DNA of 64,000 nt from Pontibacillus sp. HMF3514 (GTDB lineage: Bacteria > Bacillota > Bacilli > Bacillales > BH030062): positions 2,976,001 to 3,040,000 of the forward strand of contig NZ_CP047393.1 of NCBI RefSeq assembly GCF_009858175.1, given 5' to 3'. Below the pieces are notes generated by a model. It was given only the letters and a program-made list of their open reading frames with translations, did no database searches and was not told where the DNA came from. The position numbers and the translations under genes were made by a program. Every line of letters begins with the position of its first letter. Position 1 is the stretch's first letter. This document shows positions 9,070 through 18,217 of this stretch, piece after piece.

Positions 9070-10092
9070 ATGGCGACTGATTGTCAGGCGTGTGGTACCT
9101 CAGTTAACATGCCCGAAAAAGGTTATGTAATCGTTCGACCCACCCAAGACATAGAGAACTGGATAGACTCTATTTATCTTGATCTTATTCAAAAAGAAGA
9201 TATGATTTATATTTATCACTATCAATCTTTTCAAAGCTTATTACCTACATTAGAAAACCTTTTAGAAAAGGATCTCCATGATCATTGGCTTCATTTAACT
9301 GATGAGGATCGTAGCTATTCATTTCCTATTACGATCCAACATTTATATGAGCGTATAACGAACCCTGAGTTAGTAGAAATTATCTATCAAGGTAACTTTA
9401 CGTCCTTCTTACAACCAATCATTCACATGCAAAATGGTGAAGTTTATGGATATGAAGCATTATTAAGGACTAAAGATCAAAAAGTATCACCTGGAGAATT
9501 ATTTCCTTTTGCACAAAGAGCTGGCCTTCATTCAATGCTAGATCAAAAAGCTCGTGAAGAAGCTGTAAAAGCAAAAGCAAAACATATACCAAAGGGACAA
9601 AAATGCTTTATTAACTTTCTGCCTTCAACGATCTATGTTCCAGAATATTGCTTAAGTCATACATTTCATATTGTCTCTAAGTATAATGTGAACCCAGAAG
9701 ATTTAGTTTTTGAGGTTGTAGAAACTGAAGAAATTACAAATGTAAAACACCTTCATGATATTTTTAAAACCTACCAAAACTACGGAATGAATGTAGCGCT
9801 AGATGATGTTGGTTCTGGTTACAGCACGATCGAAATGTTCCAATTACTTCATCCTCACATTGTAAAAATTGACCGTTCTTACATACAAGATTGCCATCTC
9901 TCAGATGAAAAGCAATCCTTTCTAATAGAAGTGATTGATCGGGCAAAACAGCTAAATATTAAACTATTAGCAGAAGGTATAGAAACAAAGGATGAGTTTG
10001 ACTGGTTACATGAAGCTGGAATTGACTATGGTCAAGGTTATTATATTGGTAAGCCAGACCATATACCTTGTAAAGAGCCTGTTCTACTTTAG
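9070..10092 (+). CDS. EAL-domain cyclic-di-GMP phosphodiesterase
   Basis: The 340-residue protein has an N-terminal region of about 100 residues with a CxxC pair (Cys5, Cys8) and an EAL domain from about 105. The key EAL residues all look present: EALLR (129-133), Asn182, Glu215, DDVGSG (245-250), Lys266, Glu302 and Gln322. It is therefore probably an active c-di-GMP phosphodiesterase, lowering the signal that favours sessile life. It has no membrane segment. ATG follows AAAAGGAG. Its stop overlaps convergent ytlQ by 4 bases. Confidence 0.85.
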   Translation: MATDCQACGTSVNMPEKGYVIVRPTQDIENWIDSIYLDLIQKEDMIYIYHYQSFQSLLPTLENLLEKDLHDHWLHLTDEDRSYSFPITIQHLYERITNPELVEIIYQGNFTSFLQPIIHMQNGEVYGYEALLRTKDQKVSPGELFPFAQRAGLHSMLDQKAREEAVKAKAKHIPKGQKCFINFLPSTIYVPEYCLSHTFHIVSKYNVNPEDLVFEVVETEEITNVKHLHDIFKTYQNYGMNVALDDVGSGYSTIEMFQLLHPHIVKIDRSYIQDCHLSDEKQSFLIEVIDRAKQLNIKLLAEGIETKDEFDWLHEAGIDYGQGYYIGKPDHIPCKEPVLL

Positions 10093-10937
10093 ATCATATC
10101 ATCATCGTCGTCCCATTCAGGCCTTTTGACAGAAGTTGTTTGACTGTGACTTAATAAAGCTCTTATGGCCTTCAATTGAATAGACTTAATAGGCGAAAGA
10201 TAGCTTCTCATATGCTCAAACCATTGTTGGTACTCTGCCGCCCCTATAAACTCTGTTAAATAGGGTTCAGTTTGAGCTTCAATGTTATGGTTGGGAGCTA
10301 ACACAAGTTGTTTAATCGGAAAATCGACATCATGAGCCTGTAGGATATTTCGTACAATGCGATATGTTCTTTTTAATGATACTAACGGACTTAAAAATTC
10401 ACTGCGAATTAGATTATGCTCCTGATACCAAGTACGATCATCTCCTGCAATGATATCAGCTCCTTGTTCTCTTTCCAGAATCTTAATGCAATAGATTCCT
10501 TGAGGGTGAATTAGGAGATGATCCCCTTCAACCGGGGCCTGTTTCAACCTAAAAATCGGTGCATACATAAAGAGAAACGTATCAGGAAATCGTTGTAAGA
10601 AGTATTTCAATGTTTCATCCTCTTTATATATATCGTCAAGAAAGGACATTTCTCGAATGGTCCTCGACGCCCATTTTAGCTGAAAGGGATACATACCATT
10701 TAAAAAGTATTGTTTTAGCTCTAATTCAGTAGTTGGTACGCCATCTTTAAATATAAAAGATTCCAAGTCTTGCTCATTTGTATGATAATATCTTGGATTT
10801 CCAGAAGAATACTCTCTCCATAAGTGTTTCATCTTCTTCCAATTTTCTTTTTTTAATCGAATAAACTGTGCAGGATAACGAAAAGGGTCTGTCTCATACC
10901 TCGACGCATAATCCTGCAACTTAATTAATTGTGCCAT
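10089..10937 (-). CDS. ytlQ: YtlQ-like NERD-type protein
   Basis: The protein is about 282 residues, with a C-terminal half resembling a nuclease-related (NERD) domain and an acidic tail ending in a run of Asp. The function is unknown. The start at 10937 (MAQLIKLQDYA) has GAGGTGG at good spacing; an upstream in-frame Met at 10988 lies inside thpR without an RBS. It is the last gene of a five-gene operon, 10 bases after thpR. Confidence 0.7.
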   Translation of the reverse strand: MAQLIKLQDYASRYETDPFRYPAQFIRLKKENWKKMKHLWREYSSGNPRYYHTNEQDLESFIFKDGVPTTELELKQYFLNGMYPFQLKWASRTIREMSFLDDIYKEDETLKYFLQRFPDTFLFMYAPIFRLKQAPVEGDHLLIHPQGIYCIKILEREQGADIIAGDDRTWYQEHNLIRSEFLSPLVSLKRTYRIVRNILQAHDVDFPIKQLVLAPNHNIEAQTEPYLTEFIGAAEYQQWFEHMRSYLSPIKSIQLKAIRALLSHSQTTSVKRPEWDDDDDMI

Positions 10938-10947
10938 TGATTCCACC

Positions 10948-11508
10948 TCATTTATTGCCTTGTAGAGGAAAACGTTGAATAGCTTCATATTTTTGATTCG
11001 ATTTTGGATGAATTTTAAACAGTGTAAAATGATCGACTGTTATACTATCCACCCTATTCAAATGATCATATAAAGCTTCTAGTTTTTGATCAAGTTCCTT
11101 ATCCCCTCTCCATTTTTTCGCTAATGTAATGTGAGGATTATAAGATCTCTTTTCAGGAGGAAAACCTAAGTTTTCGCATGCAACCTCAACTTCTTTTTGA
11201 AGCGCTAAAAGTTGTTGATGTTTCTCAGCTCCTGCCCATACCACTCTTGGTTGATGGGGGTTGCCAAAATGACCTAGTTCCCCAATTTTGATTTCAAATG
11301 AAGAGACTTGGATATCTTTGAGGTTTTCTCTTAATAAATGTATATTGTCTTCCTCCACAGCCCCTAGAAATTTCAATGTAATATGAAAATCCAACTCATG
11401 TGTCCAAACACCATAGGACAGATCTCTTTTCATTTGTTCCTGCCATTCTTTTAACCATGTACGTACATGCTCAGGCAAAGGAATTCCAATAAAATAATGT
11501 GAACTCAT
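10948..11508 (-). CDS. thpR: RNA 2',3'-cyclic phosphodiesterase (2'-5' RNA ligase family)
   Basis: The 186-residue 2H phosphoesterase has both catalytic HxT motifs, HITLKFLG (42-49) and HITLAKK (126-132). The family opens 2',3'-cyclic phosphates on RNA ends. It corresponds to B. subtilis ytlP. Its RBS overlaps the end of the MFS gene (2-base gap), which indicates translational coupling. Confidence 0.88.
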   Translation of the reverse strand: MSSHYFIGIPLPEHVRTWLKEWQEQMKRDLSYGVWTHELDFHITLKFLGAVEEDNIHLLRENLKDIQVSSFEIKIGELGHFGNPHQPRVVWAGAEKHQQLLALQKEVEVACENLGFPPEKRSYNPHITLAKKWRGDKELDQKLEALYDHLNRVDSITVDHFTLFKIHPKSNQKYEAIQRFPLQGNK

Positions 11509-11510
11509 CT

Positions 11511-12707
11511 TTACACTCCTTCATACGATGTATTCCTTATAGGGGATTGCTTCATTGCTTCTTTCCGTACAACTAAAATTAAAACCATCCCTAGTAATGT
11601 CATACATGAGAAAAAAGCATACATCCAAAACACATTTAATACATCTAAAAGGATACCAGCTATAAATGTGAAGAAAGCATTCCCCATTCCATTACCGACT
11701 GCAGAATAAATTCCGACTGCAGTAGCTTGTACCTCTTTAGGTGCTGTTTGTCTTACAAATAGCAGAGCTGCGGGAATGTATAAACCTACAGAAATACCTT
11801 GAGCAATCGTCGTTGCATAAACCAGAGTGACATTAGGATCAAAAAAGTAAAATAACCATCTAGCAAACGAGATGAACGCACATAATAGCATTACAGGTAT
11901 AACATCTAGACGGTTAATAATTTTTTGTGAGAGCTTCATAAACGGCGCTTCACTACCAGCCGCTAATAAAAATGCAATTCCTACTCCTGATAACGTACCG
12001 CCTACTGCTAAAATGAACTTACCAAAATAGTAATTGTTTGCTAGAACGGGTCCAAATATTAAGAAATTCGAACATAAGAAAATTAAAAAAGTCTTCTCTT
12101 TCATTAAGGTTTTAAATCCTTGTCGAAAATCAATTTGGACAGACTGACCGCGCTTCGGAAATGAGGTTAGAGCAAACACTGATAAAAGCATTCCTAAGCT
12201 AAAAGCGTAAAAGATCCACGTAAGCGATCCTGTCATATCGGTAATGTTTCCGACTACAAATACGGCTAACGCAAATCCAAGCGCTCCCCAAAGCCTTATA
12301 TTCCCGTACTCTTTATCAAATTGCTGCACAAAATGTAGGGATAAACTATCTGATAATGGGACAATAGCTGATTGAAATAAAGCTACTCCAATAATGCCTA
12401 GAAATAAAAGAAGAAAACCATCTAACCAAGTGTAAAGCAAGGACATAATCCCAGCCATTACACCTGCAATCAATAAGAGTTGTCGTGGTTTTCTTGTATA
12501 ATCACTAAGCATCCCCCAGACAGGTTGCAGGAAAATAGTTACTAATGGGATAGCTGCTACAATCATACCGATCTGTGTGTTATTCAGGTGTTTTTCGTTC
12601 TCTAAATATACCGATAGTAAAGGGAATAGTGATCCAAAGCCAAAAAACGTGAACAGGTAAAAGGCTTGGAAATAGCGATACGTTTTCTCTGAGTTTCCTA
12701 CATTCAT
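11511..12707 (-). CDS. MFS transporter, 12 transmembrane segments
   Basis: This 398-residue membrane protein has about 12 hydrophobic helices and an MFS loop near GMLSDYTRKPRQ after helix 2. The layout resembles the nucleoside:H+ symporter / galactoside permease-like branch of MFS. The substrate cannot be told from the sequence. It lies in an operon between pepV and thpR; a peptide or nucleoside breakdown product is a guess only. Confidence 0.8.
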   Translation of the reverse strand: MNVGNSEKTYRYFQAFYLFTFFGFGSLFPLLSVYLENEKHLNNTQIGMIVAAIPLVTIFLQPVWGMLSDYTRKPRQLLLIAGVMAGIMSLLYTWLDGFLLLFLGIIGVALFQSAIVPLSDSLSLHFVQQFDKEYGNIRLWGALGFALAVFVVGNITDMTGSLTWIFYAFSLGMLLSVFALTSFPKRGQSVQIDFRQGFKTLMKEKTFLIFLCSNFLIFGPVLANNYYFGKFILAVGGTLSGVGIAFLLAAGSEAPFMKLSQKIINRLDVIPVMLLCAFISFARWLFYFFDPNVTLVYATTIAQGISVGLYIPAALLFVRQTAPKEVQATAVGIYSAVGNGMGNAFFTFIAGILLDVLNVFWMYAFFSCMTLLGMVLILVVRKEAMKQSPIRNTSYEGV

Positions 12708-12733
12708 GTGTTCTAAATCCTCTCTAAGATGTA

Positions 12734-14140
12734 TTACGTTGTGATAAGCTCATAAATGGCTTCAGCGTAAATATATGCCGCTTCCATAAGGTCGTTAATT
12801 AAAACATGCTCATCTGCATTGTGTGCTGTATCAGGACTATGAGAGAACATCGCACCATAGGCAACTCCCTGATTTAGGGCTCTAGCATAAGTCGCTCCAC
12901 CAATTGAAAGGGGTTCTGCCTGTTCATTAGTGTTTCGATTATAGATATCTAGAAGTTTTTCTACGAAAGGATGATCTTTGGCCATATGAATAGCTTCTAA
13001 ATGCTCAATTACATGAATACGTGCATCTTGATCAATCATATTGTTTTCGAATATTTGGAACCATTCTTGGAAGTTTTTCGTCACAGGATATCGAATATTT
13101 AGACCTAAAGTTAAGTCCTCACCTTTTAACTCGGCTGTTCCTACGTTAACCGTTAAAGGTCCTGAAACTTCATCCTCACAGGTGATGCCTAACCCTTCAC
13201 CTCGACTATTTTGAAAAGCATCATCAATCCAATTCAACACGGACAATATAGAATTCGAGAGTGGTAATTCTTTTAAAAATGACACGATACCAAAGAAAGC
13301 ATTATGACCATTGTTCGGTTCCATTGCATGGGCTGACTTTCCTGTAATTGTAATATGGATTTTGTCTCCGTCCATATGTACAGTTCCATCGTAAGGAGTT
13401 TGTTGGATAAAGTCTTCAAATAAAGAAACAGGATCACCTTCTCCATCCCATTTCAGAGAAGCTTGCGCTCGATACGGAACCATATTGAGCCGCTCTCCAC
13501 CTTGAAGATGTAACAATTGAGCTGTAGCACCAGATTGGTTCATATCAAGCGTTTTTGTAACGTTTAAATCAATTAAACCTTTTTCAGCATGAATGACAGG
13601 GAACTTGGCATCAGGTGAAAAGCCTACCGAAGGCATTTCTTCTTTATCGAAATAATGTTTCATACAACCCCAGTTTCGTTCTTCATCTGTACCAAGAATT
13701 AAACGAACTCGCTTTTGAGGTTCCACTCCAAGATCTTTCAACCATTTCATAGCTAAAAAGGCAGCCATCACAGGCCCCTTATCGTCCTGAGCCCCACGCG
13801 CAAACAGCTTCCCATCTTTCACTACAGGCTCGAATGGACCATTTGTCCATCCCTCACCAGGAGGCACAACATCGAGGTGACCAAGAATACCGATTAATTC
13901 CTCTCCTTTGCCCCACTCAATGTGTCCTGCGTATCCATCAATATCATTTACTGAGAAACCTTCTTCTAATCCTAATGAAAGTGCATACTCCAAGGCTTTC
14001 TGAATGTTTTCTCCATAGGGTGCTCCCTCTCTTATCGAAGTTTCGTCATATGTACTAGGTATTTTCAGGAGCTCTGTTAAGCGATCAAGATAATAGGGTT
14101 GTAATTCATTTAATTGCTCTTTTGATAAACTTTTGTTCAT
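12734..14140 (-). CDS. pepV: Dipeptidase PepV
   Basis: PepV is a cytosolic M20 zinc dipeptidase that releases N-terminal amino acids from dipeptides. In the 468-residue protein the metal and catalytic residues are visible: GHLDVVPPG (His88, Asp90), QDDKGP (Asp119/120), TDEERNWG (Glu153/154) and a lid domain. Its ATG overlaps the stop of the K+ channel gene (ATGA), so the two are translationally coupled. Confidence 0.93.
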   Translation of the reverse strand: MNKSLSKEQLNELQPYYLDRLTELLKIPSTYDETSIREGAPYGENIQKALEYALSLGLEEGFSVNDIDGYAGHIEWGKGEELIGILGHLDVVPPGEGWTNGPFEPVVKDGKLFARGAQDDKGPVMAAFLAMKWLKDLGVEPQKRVRLILGTDEERNWGCMKHYFDKEEMPSVGFSPDAKFPVIHAEKGLIDLNVTKTLDMNQSGATAQLLHLQGGERLNMVPYRAQASLKWDGEGDPVSLFEDFIQQTPYDGTVHMDGDKIHITITGKSAHAMEPNNGHNAFFGIVSFLKELPLSNSILSVLNWIDDAFQNSRGEGLGITCEDEVSGPLTVNVGTAELKGEDLTLGLNIRYPVTKNFQEWFQIFENNMIDQDARIHVIEHLEAIHMAKDHPFVEKLLDIYNRNTNEQAEPLSIGGATYARALNQGVAYGAMFSHSPDTAHNADEHVLINDLMEAAYIYAEAIYELITT

Positions 14141-15159
14141 GATTCATACTCCTTTAGAATTTGTTGATAAGTCTCTGGGTCACATATGGCATACAGTTTA
14201 GCCTCTAAAGGAATAGGTTTATCAAGCATTCGATTGACTCCTAAATCTTGACGGTCTGCAATAAGCGTAGCTCCTTTTTCAAGTAGATCATTAAATGCAT
14301 CACGATACGTTTTCCAAGTTGGTTGAAGAGGGATATGATAAAGGTCATCACCGTGTGAGCGACGCATAAGCTGTCCGTATATACTAGAGATTCCTCTTGT
14401 AAATGCAGATCGTACTGCAAGAGATGAAATGGTCTCATGAGAAAATATAAATTCATCAATTTGTGCATGTTCAAAGTTTTTAATATGATCTTCCTCCATC
14501 ACTTCAACGACTGTATGTACATGAGATGTCATCGATTCAACTGTTGAAGCGATTAACAGAGTCTTTCCATCGATCAACTGGTTATCGTGGATCTTTTCAT
14601 CAGCAAAGATCAAGACAGCTTTCGCTTTTTCTACATTCGCTTTGTCTAATGTTTCTTTTGAGGATGCATTTCCACGTATGTAATGAATATTCTCTTCTAA
14701 GAGTGGTGCTTTTTCCAATTCGTCTATAATAATAATTTCAGAATCAGGATGCGTTTCAATAATTTCTTTTACTGCATATTGTGATTTTTTTGACCAGCCA
14801 ATAATAATGTAATGATTCTCTTCTTTGTACACGATATTTCCTTCCTCCCTCTTTTTACGAAACATAGAAAGACCTTCGACAACTTTACCTATAACAACAC
14901 CAATTAACCCGATACCCACGATGTATAGGAACATGGCAATAAGTCGCCCTCCTACTGAAACGGGCGAAAAATCCCCATACCCTACGGTTGTAACAGTTGT
15001 CATCACCCACCAAAAGCCATCAAAGACCGTTGGAAATGTTTCTGGTTCTACTAAAACAATTAAGATTGAAGACAAAGCAATGAGTAGTGTACTACTAATA
15101 AATAAAACCCGATTGTTCATTTTAATCATACGTAGCAATACTTTTCTTACAAAAATCAT
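14137..15159 (-). CDS. Two-helix potassium channel with RCK/TrkA-N domain
   Basis: The 340-residue protein resembles B. subtilis YugO: TM1 at about residues 18-37, pore helix and selectivity filter TVGYGD (58-63), TM2 at about 73-95, then an RCK domain from about 112 (IIIGWSKKS, a variant of the NAD-binding GxGxxG). It probably mediates K+ efflux gated by ligand. It begins the operon; ATG follows AAGGAGG. A K+ channel fused by overlap to a dipeptidase gene is notable. Confidence 0.85.
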   Translation of the reverse strand: MIFVRKVLLRMIKMNNRVLFISSTLLIALSSILIVLVEPETFPTVFDGFWWVMTTVTTVGYGDFSPVSVGGRLIAMFLYIVGIGLIGVVIGKVVEGLSMFRKKREEGNIVYKEENHYIIIGWSKKSQYAVKEIIETHPDSEIIIIDELEKAPLLEENIHYIRGNASSKETLDKANVEKAKAVLIFADEKIHDNQLIDGKTLLIASTVESMTSHVHTVVEVMEEDHIKNFEHAQIDEFIFSHETISSLAVRSAFTRGISSIYGQLMRRSHGDDLYHIPLQPTWKTYRDAFNDLLEKGATLIADRQDLGVNRMLDKPIPLEAKLYAICDPETYQQILKEYES

Positions 15160-15307
15160 AACATCCTCCTTACTAGAATATGAATAACATGAATTCTCTG
15201 TAAATTTTAATGGATTTACTAGTTATTATACAACGAAATGTAGTAAAATTGACTTAACTTCCAAGATTCACGCACCACAACTCAAACAATCCCTAAGGAG
15301 TGGTTTT

Positions 15308-15526
15308 TTGAATCGTTCAACATCCCGAATGCTTAGCCGTGTTAAATCGATCTATTTATTTATTAGTGAGAACGGGACCGTAACAACGACTTCATTATCA
15401 GAGGAGTTTGGCATAACAGCTCGAACTGTTCAGAGAGACCTGCATGTGTTGCAATACAATGGACTCGTCACAAGTCCGTATCGTGGGAAGTGGACGACTA
15501 CAGAGAAAAAAGTGAAAATATCATAG
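15308..15526 (+). CDS. ytzE: DeoR-type small HTH regulator YtzE
   Basis: The 72-residue protein consists almost only of a winged-helix DeoR HTH (TTSLSEEFGITARTVQRDL), without the usual sugar-binding C-terminal domain. It matches B. subtilis YtzE in length. The start codon is TTG after TAAGGAG. Targets are unknown. Confidence 0.85.
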   Translation: MNRSTSRMLSRVKSIYLFISENGTVTTTSLSEEFGITARTVQRDLHVLQYNGLVTSPYRGKWTTTEKKVKIS

Positions 15527-15562
15527 TAAAACGAATCACAAGGAATACTTATAAGAGTTATA

Positions 15563-15594
15563 TAAAAACCCGGATTTGCTCCGGGTCTTTTTTT
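15563..15594. terminator. Terminator between ytzE and the rsuA-type gene
   Basis: The hairpin ACCCGGA-TTTGC-TCCGGGT is flanked by A-run and T-run. It probably serves both converging genes. Confidence 0.85.
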
Positions 15595-15625
15595 GTGTGC
15601 AATTTTCATGTTGTTTAATTAGTTT

Positions 15626-16360
15626 TTATGAATCCTCAGTTTTCTCCTGCCCTACACTATATAGAAACTCAATTTCCTCATCATTCAATTCACGATACTC
15701 TCCAGGCTCTAAATCATTATCAAGTTCTAATCCCGCCATACTTAACCTCTTCAGGAATGTCACACGTTTATCTACACTCTCAAACATTCGTTTCACCTGA
15801 TGAAATTTACCTTCTGTAATAACAAGTTCAATTTCAGAGGTTGCTCCAGACTCAAGAATTTCTAATTCAGCTGGCTTGGTTTTATAACCATCATCTAGTG
15901 TTACACCTTTCTGAAAAGCATCTTGATCCTTTTCTGTTACCTCGCCATCTATCACAGCATAGTAGCGTTTCCCTACACCTTTTTTGGGAGATAACAACTG
16001 ATGCGTGAGCTTTCCATCATTTGTTATCAATAAAAGTCCTTCGGTATCTTTATCGAGTCTCCCAACTGGGAAAGGTTCAAAAATTTGATCTTCTGGTTGC
16101 AAGATATCAATTACGGTCATATCACTCGCATCCTCTGTTGCTGAAATAAGACCTTGAGGTTTATTCATCATGATATAAATAAATTCTCGATATTCAACAG
16201 GTTCACCATGTACGGTAATCTCCTGTTCGTCTGGATTCACATGTGTTTTGGCATCTTTTATAGAGCTTCCATCCACTCGGACAACACCAGACTTTAATAA
16301 CTTCTTTACTTCCTTCCGGGTCCCGAAGCCCATATTCGCTAAAACTTTATCGATTCTCAC
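15626..16360 (-). CDS. RsuA/RluB-type 16S/23S rRNA pseudouridine synthase
   Basis: The 244-residue protein has an N-terminal S4 domain (MRIDKVLANMGFGTRKEVKK) and a catalytic domain with GRLDKDTEGLLL (100-111), Asp103 being the nucleophile. The family isomerises a single uridine in rRNA. It is 12 bases downstream of murJ/ytgP, an arrangement shared with B. subtilis. Whether it is RsuA- or RluB-like in target cannot be settled here. Confidence 0.88.
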   Translation of the reverse strand: MRIDKVLANMGFGTRKEVKKLLKSGVVRVDGSSIKDAKTHVNPDEQEITVHGEPVEYREFIYIMMNKPQGLISATEDASDMTVIDILQPEDQIFEPFPVGRLDKDTEGLLLITNDGKLTHQLLSPKKGVGKRYYAVIDGEVTEKDQDAFQKGVTLDDGYKTKPAELEILESGATSEIELVITEGKFHQVKRMFESVDKRVTFLKRLSMAGLELDNDLEPGEYRELNDEEIEFLYSVGQEKTEDS

Positions 16361-16372
16361 AACACGTTCCTC

Positions 16373-18013
16373 CTAATTTTTCTTTCTTTTCAAGAACCGA
16401 TCGAGTACAGAAACTCGACCTCCTAATACACGCTCAAGCAGTGTTGTTTGATAGGTTAACCATAAATAGAATAAACCACCCACACCTGCACTAATAAATA
16501 ACACCATTACAGCTGCAAAACGACCTTCTTCATAGCTAAGACCCACTATGCCAAGTAGCCACTTTGTAATACTTACAACGATCACCATAGCGAATGTGAG
16601 TATTAAAACTAATAAAGATCGCTTCAATAAAAGTCTATAAGGGAATGAAGCTGCAGCACGGATTTTCCAGAGGTTTAAAAGTACAGCTGTAATAACAGCT
16701 AACCCAGTACCAAATATGGCTCCCTTTGCACCAAATAAATGGATTAATGGAATGTTTAATGTTGCTTTAATTAGAAGCCCAGCTCCTAAACTAATCACAG
16801 CAAAACGTTGCTGATTGATCCCTTGTAAAATGGACGATGTTACTGTAAATAATCCATAGAAAAGAGCCACTGGTGCATACCAAGCTAATAAAGACCCCGT
16901 TAATGGGAGGTTGGTTCCGTCTACACCATAAAATGTTGCATAAGCTTCATAGGATAAGAGTGACATCCCAACTACTGCAGGTAAAATGAGCAAAACAATA
17001 ATTTGCAGCGCTTGGTTAATTTGTCGATAAAGCTGCTTATGAGAGTCCTCTGTATAAGACTTCGTAATGGCTGGTAATAATGCCAAAGAAAGTCCTGTAG
17101 CTAGTGTCACTGGAATGATAACAAGTTTATGGCCATACAAATTGATAGCAGCATAAGCTGTTTCAGTGATATTCCCTAAACCTATATCAGCCATTGTTCG
17201 ATTAAATGTAAATTGATCAATGAGTTGATAAAGAGGAGTAGCAATCCCTACAAGAACAAAAGGGCCTGCGTAGGCAAGTAGTTCTTTGTATAAATCTTTC
17301 ATGGGAATGTTATAGCTTGTTTCCTGCTGTTCAACCTGGCTGTCTAGGTAAGGCTTACGCTTCCTCCAGTAAAACCAAAGTACCCCAACAGAAGCAATAG
17401 CACCAATAAAAGCTGCAAAAGAAGCAAACCCGACGGCTGTAGCATTCGAACCGTCATACACTTCAATTACTAAGAAAACAGCTATTAATAAAAAGGCTAT
17501 ACGTACAATCTGTTCAATTACTTGTGATACTGCAGTTGGTGCCATGGATTCATATCCTTGGAAAAATCCACGAACAATACTCATTGCTGGTATAATCAAT
17601 AGAGCAAAACTGATCATGCGGATAACCATGGCCACATCTTCAATAGAGTTCCCCTTCAGTTGATCCGTAACAACAAGAGGTGCAATCGCACCAGCACTAA
17701 AATAAAGAAGTAGGAAAGCTAAAACTCCAGTTATGGACATGAATTGCAACCCGGACTTAAACATTCGCCGTCCCGTTTCATAATCCCCTAACGAGTTATA
17801 TCTCGAAACAAATTTTGAAACAGCTAGCGGGACCCCTAGAGTTGAAAAGCTAATTAAGATATTATAAGGGGTGTATGCGTAGGACAACAATGCTCCACCT
17901 GTCTGTCCTACAAAGGATTCAAACGGGATCACGTAGATCATCCCTAAAAACTTTGATAAAAATGTTGCCGCTGTTAGCAACATTGTACCTTTTAAAAATT
18001 TCGAAACTGCCAT
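16373..18013 (-). CDS. murJ: Lipid II flippase MurJ (YtgP)
   Basis: This protein of about 546 residues, of the MVF/polysaccharide-biosynthesis superfamily, has roughly 14 hydrophobic helices. In B. subtilis, YtgP can flip lipid II for peptidoglycan synthesis together with the alternative flippase Amj. The start at 18013 (MAVSKFLKG) has GCAGGTG in front; an in-frame ATG 12 codons upstream has no RBS. Confidence 0.85.
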   Translation of the reverse strand: MAVSKFLKGTMLLTAATFLSKFLGMIYVIPFESFVGQTGGALLSYAYTPYNILISFSTLGVPLAVSKFVSRYNSLGDYETGRRMFKSGLQFMSITGVLAFLLLYFSAGAIAPLVVTDQLKGNSIEDVAMVIRMISFALLIIPAMSIVRGFFQGYESMAPTAVSQVIEQIVRIAFLLIAVFLVIEVYDGSNATAVGFASFAAFIGAIASVGVLWFYWRKRKPYLDSQVEQQETSYNIPMKDLYKELLAYAGPFVLVGIATPLYQLIDQFTFNRTMADIGLGNITETAYAAINLYGHKLVIIPVTLATGLSLALLPAITKSYTEDSHKQLYRQINQALQIIVLLILPAVVGMSLLSYEAYATFYGVDGTNLPLTGSLLAWYAPVALFYGLFTVTSSILQGINQQRFAVISLGAGLLIKATLNIPLIHLFGAKGAIFGTGLAVITAVLLNLWKIRAAASFPYRLLLKRSLLVLILTFAMVIVVSITKWLLGIVGLSYEEGRFAAVMVLFISAGVGGLFYLWLTYQTTLLERVLGGRVSVLDRFLKRKKN

Positions 18014-18217
18014 ATTTTCACCTGCATTTATTTGTAGAGTACAACGCATCTATTTTATCATAGATAAAGTGCATTCCGATTTCATTCTGATTACAAAATC
18101 AGATTTATTGAGCTAAAGTGGTCTACACTCGCTTAAGCAAATAGAAATTTGGAGCCAACAGGAACTGTAGCTCCAACGTACAATTTCCTATGCAATTAGA
18201 AGGGACGATTCAAAAAC

